From the NCBI RefSeq assembly GCF_014397025.1, contig NZ_JACJUO010000003.1, forward strand, positions 1-64,000: a DNA stretch of 64,000 nt, given 5' to 3'. Positions within the stretch are counted from its first letter, which is position 1. Every line of letters begins with the position of its first letter. The notes beneath the pieces are model-generated. The model made no database searches, was not told the DNA's origin, and saw only the letters and a program-made list of their open reading frames with translations. A program made the position numbers and the translations under genes. The DNA is from Ochrobactrum sp. Marseille-Q0166 (GTDB taxonomy: Bacteria > Pseudomonadota > Alphaproteobacteria > Rhizobiales > Rhizobiaceae). Shown in pieces: positions 60,836 to 64,000 of the stretch.

Positions 60836-62446
60836 ATGAGCGAGAAGATAACCAACTGGACTTCTTCCGACGACCGGATGATTGAAAATGCAATTCGTCG
60901 CGGGGCAACCCGGCGTGAATTGTTGCAGATGATGCTTATGGGTGGCGTAGCAGTTGCAGCTGGGTCGACGATCCTTGGTCGTGCAACATCTGCATATGCT
61001 GCGACCCCGGTTAAGGGTGGCTTCATCAAGGCTGCTGGTTTTAGCGCCTCCACCGCCGATACGCTTGATCCCGCCAAGGCTTCCAATGCGACCGATTATG
61101 TTCGCTGCTGCGCGTTCTATAACCGCCTGACATTCCTCAATGGTCAGGGCGAAACTGAGATGGAACTGGCCGAAAGCGTTGAAAGTTCGGATGCGAAGGT
61201 CTGGACCGTCAAGCTGCGCAAGGGTGTTACGTTCCATGACGGCAAGTCACTGACTGCGGATGATGTCGTTTTCTCGATTACTCGCCACCTTGATCCCGCC
61301 GTGGGCTCCAAGGTCAATGCGATTGCCAAGCAGATCACGGGTGTAAAGAAGGTTGATGACACAACCGTTGAGATCACGCTTCAAGATGCGAATGCCGATT
61401 TGCCAACAATTCTGGCACTGCATCATTTCATGATCGTTGCTGACGGTACGACTGATTTCTCTAAGGGCAATGGCACCGGTCCATTTGTTTGTAAGGAATT
61501 CCAACCGGGCGTGCGCTCAATGGCTGCGCGTAATGAGAACTATTGGAAGAACAACGGTCCACATCTCGACTCGTTTGAGTTCTTTGCAATCTCCGACGAA
61601 AGCGCACGTATGAACGCCGTGCTTTCTGGCGATATTCACCTTGGCGCGAACCTCAATCCACGCTCGCTACGCGTGCTTGAAAATAACCCAGCTGCCAAGC
61701 TCTTTATCTCGAAGCTCGGCACTTATACCAACCTGAATGTCCGTCTTGATTTGACGCCGGGCGATAAGGCTGGCGTTGCTGAAGCACTGAAATATCTGAC
61801 TAATCGCGAAGTTATTCAGAAATCCGTACTGCGCGGCCTTGCTGAAATCGCGAATGATCATCCGGTTCCCGCGACCAGTAAATATTACAATGCAGAGCTT
61901 AAGCAGCGCGAGTTTGATCCAGAACGCGCAAAGTCGCTCCTTGAAAAAGCTGGCATGCTTAATCAGGAAATGCGGATCTCTGCTGCGGAAGCTGCATCGT
62001 CATCGCTCGATTATGCAATGGTTCTCCAGCAGGCAGCTTCGACAATCGGTCAGAAGATCACCATTGATCGTGTGCCGTCGGATGGCTACTGGTCAAACCA
62101 TTGGCTGAAAGATCCGGTACATTACGGCAATATCAATGCTCGTCCGACACCGGATATTCTGTTCTCACTGCTCTATAAGACCGATGCGCCATGGAATGAG
62201 AGCCAGTACAAGTCCGAGAAATTTGACTCCATGCTGCTTGAAGCCCGCGGCTCGCTTGATGAAGCGAAGCGCAAGGCAATCTATGGCGATATGCAGGCCA
62301 TGGTCTCCAACGAAGCTGGAACGGTCATCCCGGTATTCATGTCCAATGTTGATGCGATTTCGCCGAAGTTGAATGGCCTTGAGCCAAATCCGCTTGGCGG
62401 CATGATGGGTTATACATTTGCCGAACATGCATGGCTGGAAGCCTGA
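60836..62446 (+). CDS. Dipeptide/oligopeptide-type ABC substrate-binding protein (SBP family 5)
   Basis: 536 aa. A long N-terminal segment ends in a Tat-like signal (GATRRELLQMMLMGGVAVAA) with cleavage near SAYA-ATP. The mature protein shows the family 5 features TVKLRKGVTFHDGKSLTADD, VVFSITRHLDP and GTGPFVCKEFQPG. It delivers a peptide, opine-like or amine compound to the permeases encoded downstream. The 87-bp gap before the permease gene fits higher expression of the binding protein. Confidence 0.9.
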   Translation: MSEKITNWTSSDDRMIENAIRRGATRRELLQMMLMGGVAVAAGSTILGRATSAYAATPVKGGFIKAAGFSASTADTLDPAKASNATDYVRCCAFYNRLTFLNGQGETEMELAESVESSDAKVWTVKLRKGVTFHDGKSLTADDVVFSITRHLDPAVGSKVNAIAKQITGVKKVDDTTVEITLQDANADLPTILALHHFMIVADGTTDFSKGNGTGPFVCKEFQPGVRSMAARNENYWKNNGPHLDSFEFFAISDESARMNAVLSGDIHLGANLNPRSLRVLENNPAAKLFISKLGTYTNLNVRLDLTPGDKAGVAEALKYLTNREVIQKSVLRGLAEIANDHPVPATSKYYNAELKQREFDPERAKSLLEKAGMLNQEMRISAAEAASSSLDYAMVLQQAASTIGQKITIDRVPSDGYWSNHWLKDPVHYGNINARPTPDILFSLLYKTDAPWNESQYKSEKFDSMLLEARGSLDEAKRKAIYGDMQAMVSNEAGTVIPVFMSNVDAISPKLNGLEPNPLGGMMGYTFAEHAWLEA

Positions 62447-62532
62447 CATTTCGTTAGGTATCCTTGCTTCGGGTTCGGGCAAAACGCCGTCTTTGCCCGA
62501 ACTGATCGTTTTCCCCAACTATTGGGCTGCGC

Positions 62533-63489
62533 ATGACCATGAAGTCGCCTCTGCTGAATCTCATCGCCAAACGTCTTGTCGTTGCTTTTGTTACGCTTCT
62601 GATTGTTGCGTTTACGATTTTCTTTGCAACAGCGATGCTTCCTGGTGATGTGGCTGAAATTCTTCTGGGGCAGGCGGCGACACCTGAAGCCGTTGCCGGA
62701 CTTCGTCATGCGATGAACCTCGATCAGCCCGCTTTCCTGCGCTTTCTTTATTGGCTGGTTAATTTGCTGCGCGGTGACCTTGGTGTTTCTTACGTCAACA
62801 ATGTACCGATTTCTGACCTCATCGGCAACCGGCTAGTCAATTCGCTGAAGCTTGCCGGTGTGACGGCTGCAATCTCAGTACCAATTGCATTGTTTCTTGG
62901 CATTACCGCCGCAATTATGCGTGGCACGATCTATGACCGTGTTGTTTCGATCATCACGATTTCGGTTATCTCCGTGCCAGAATTCATGGTTGCTACCATC
63001 GCAGTGATTGTGTTTGCGGTTTATCTTGGCTGGTTGCCAGCGCTTTCGATGGCCAATGAAGTTACATCGTTCTGGGGGCTTCTCAAGGTTTTTGCGATGC
63101 CAGTCATTACGCTGAGCTTTGTGATATCAGCACAGATGATCCGCATGACACGTGCAGCAGTCCTTGAGACGCTCAACACGCCCTATGTGGAAATGGCATT
63201 GTTCAAAGGTGCTTCACGCAGCCGAATGGTAGTTGTTCATGCGCTCCCCAATGCGCTCGGCCCTATCGTTAACGCTGTTGCACTTTCACTGTCTTATCTG
63301 CTGGGTGGCGTCATCATCGTGGAAACTATCTTCAATTATCCCGGCATAGCCAAGCTGATGCTTGATGCGGTTGCAACGCGAGATCTGCCTCTGATTCAGA
63401 CCTGCGCGATGATCTTCTGCTTTGGCTATCTTCTGCTCATCACGATAGCCGATTTGATTGCTATCGTTTCCAACCCGAGGCTGCGATAA
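62533..63489 (+). CDS. Dpp-type ABC importer permease (DppB-like)
   Basis: 318 aa with six membrane helices. ATG 62533 or ATG 62539 may be used. The first helix and following periplasmic loop (AVAGLRHAMNLDQPAFLRFL, LRGDLGVSYVN) and the EAA loop (VEMALFKGASRSRMVVVHAL) are those of DppB/OppB. It is followed after two bases by the DppC-like gene. Confidence 0.92.
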   Translation: MTMKSPLLNLIAKRLVVAFVTLLIVAFTIFFATAMLPGDVAEILLGQAATPEAVAGLRHAMNLDQPAFLRFLYWLVNLLRGDLGVSYVNNVPISDLIGNRLVNSLKLAGVTAAISVPIALFLGITAAIMRGTIYDRVVSIITISVISVPEFMVATIAVIVFAVYLGWLPALSMANEVTSFWGLLKVFAMPVITLSFVISAQMIRMTRAAVLETLNTPYVEMALFKGASRSRMVVVHALPNALGPIVNAVALSLSYLLGGVIIVETIFNYPGIAKLMLDAVATRDLPLIQTCAMIFCFGYLLLITIADLIAIVSNPRLR

Positions 63490-63491
63490 TC

Positions 63492-64000
63492 ATGACTGCT
63501 TCCGTCTCAAATCAGCGAAAAGCAAAGTCCCCGCGTTTCGGCTATCGAGTTAATCTGGTCGGCGCAGTTTCCTTTCTGATTATCTTTGGCTGGGCAGTGG
63601 TAGCAATCTTCGCTCCTTGGATTGCGCCCCATCCAATTGGCGAGATTGTTGATTTCGACTTTTTCGGCCCGATGAGCGCGCAATTCCCCCTGGGGACAGA
63701 TTATCTTGGCCGCGATATGCTTTCGCGCATTATCTATGGCGCGCGGTTCACTGTCGGTATCTCGCTTGCTGCCGTGTTTTTAGCCTGCTTTTTTGGCGTT
63801 ACACTTGGCATGACTGCAGCCGTGATTGGCGGTTGGTTCGATTCAACACTCAGCCGTTTTCTTGATGCCTTAACATCCATCCCAAGCAAAATTCTGGCAC
63901 TTGTGATCGTCGCAGGTGTTGGAACATCCATCGCGATCCTGATTATTACAATGGCCGTGATCTATACGCCGGGCAGCTATCGCTTTGCGCGCGCATTGGC
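63492..64000 (+). CDS. Dpp-type ABC importer permease (DppC-like), cut by window end
   Basis: ATG 63492; about 170 residues are visible and the frame is open at 64000. The N-terminal cytoplasmic stretch, first helix, and the signature FPLGTDYLGRDMLSRIIYGA identify the DppC/OppC group. The ATPase genes are expected to the right. Confidence 0.9.
   Translation, partial: MTASVSNQRKAKSPRFGYRVNLVGAVSFLIIFGWAVVAIFAPWIAPHPIGEIVDFDFFGPMSAQFPLGTDYLGRDMLSRIIYGARFTVGISLAAVFLACFFGVTLGMTAAVIGGWFDSTLSRFLDALTSIPSKILALVIVAGVGTSIAILIITMAVIYTPGSYRFARAL

Noticed and set aside
1..64000. CRISPR arrays, tRNA or rRNA genes
   Set aside because: No regularly spaced repeats, and no cloverleaf-like or rRNA-like sequence was recognised on reading; faint cases could be missed without a search.

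Overview
The window looks like a replicon segment from an alphaproteobacterium of the order Hyphomicrobiales (Rhizobiales), most probably the Brucella/Ochrobactrum neighbourhood. The reasons are SyrB-like proteins otherwise typical of rhizobia, a rhizobial-style type III secretion system with a split secretin, and dense amine/amino-acid catabolic operons with many ABC importers. The genus is inference. The first ~26 kb is visibly AT-rich with long gene-poor gaps; the rest is denser and less AT-rich, so the first part reads as an acquired island beside ordinary accessory catabolic DNA.

Island (1-26.5 kb). It opens with the 3' end of an IS630-family transposase, an N-terminally shortened GntR/FadR regulator, and three proteins sharing a SyrB-like leucine-heptad tail. 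A decayed IS110-type transposase (about 4.33-4.8 kb) precedes the first T3SS block: three small proteins (two share a motif), a TPR chaperone-like protein, an unknown 189-aa protein, the two secretin genes (CpaC/Tad-like sctC2, then sctC1) and the export gate sctV. A membrane-anchored LytTR regulator and a LysR regulator with a small downstream partner follow. The second block is one tightly overlapping operon: 96-aa unknown, sctD, HrpB1-like TPR, sctI, J, K, L, N, O, Q, R, S, T, U and a TadD-like TPR lipoprotein. Its HrpB1-I-J-K-L-N-O order is that of the Xanthomonas/Ralstonia hrpB operon, while the split Tad-like secretin is rhizobial. SctU lacks the NPTH self-cleavage motif, and no SctP, gatekeeper or translocon gene is recognisable. 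The island ends in a decayed autotransporter gene.

Catabolic region (26.5-64 kb). (i) A three-subunit FAD/FAD-BFD/[2Fe-2S] dehydrogenase, an IclR regulator and a divergent operon (enoyl-CoA hydratase, polyamine-type ABC importer with fused permease, acyl-CoA ligase, Rossmann protein). The same 15-bp dyad lies at the start of both transcription units flanking iclR. (ii) A broken gnd gene, then a long minus-strand operon (ABC importer, HAD hydrolase, FAD amine oxidase, GMC oxidoreductase) with a divergent LysR regulator. (iii) A third group with GNAT proteins, an ArgE-like deacylase, hydroxyacid dehydrogenase, cupin, two aldehyde dehydrogenases, a tartrate/malate-type dehydrogenase, a second FAD oxidase plus HAD pair, an aminotransferase and the start of a Dpp-type importer. 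Together these suggest uptake and oxidation of amines, opine-like or N-substituted amino acids to succinate and central metabolites; exact substrates cannot be read from sequence.
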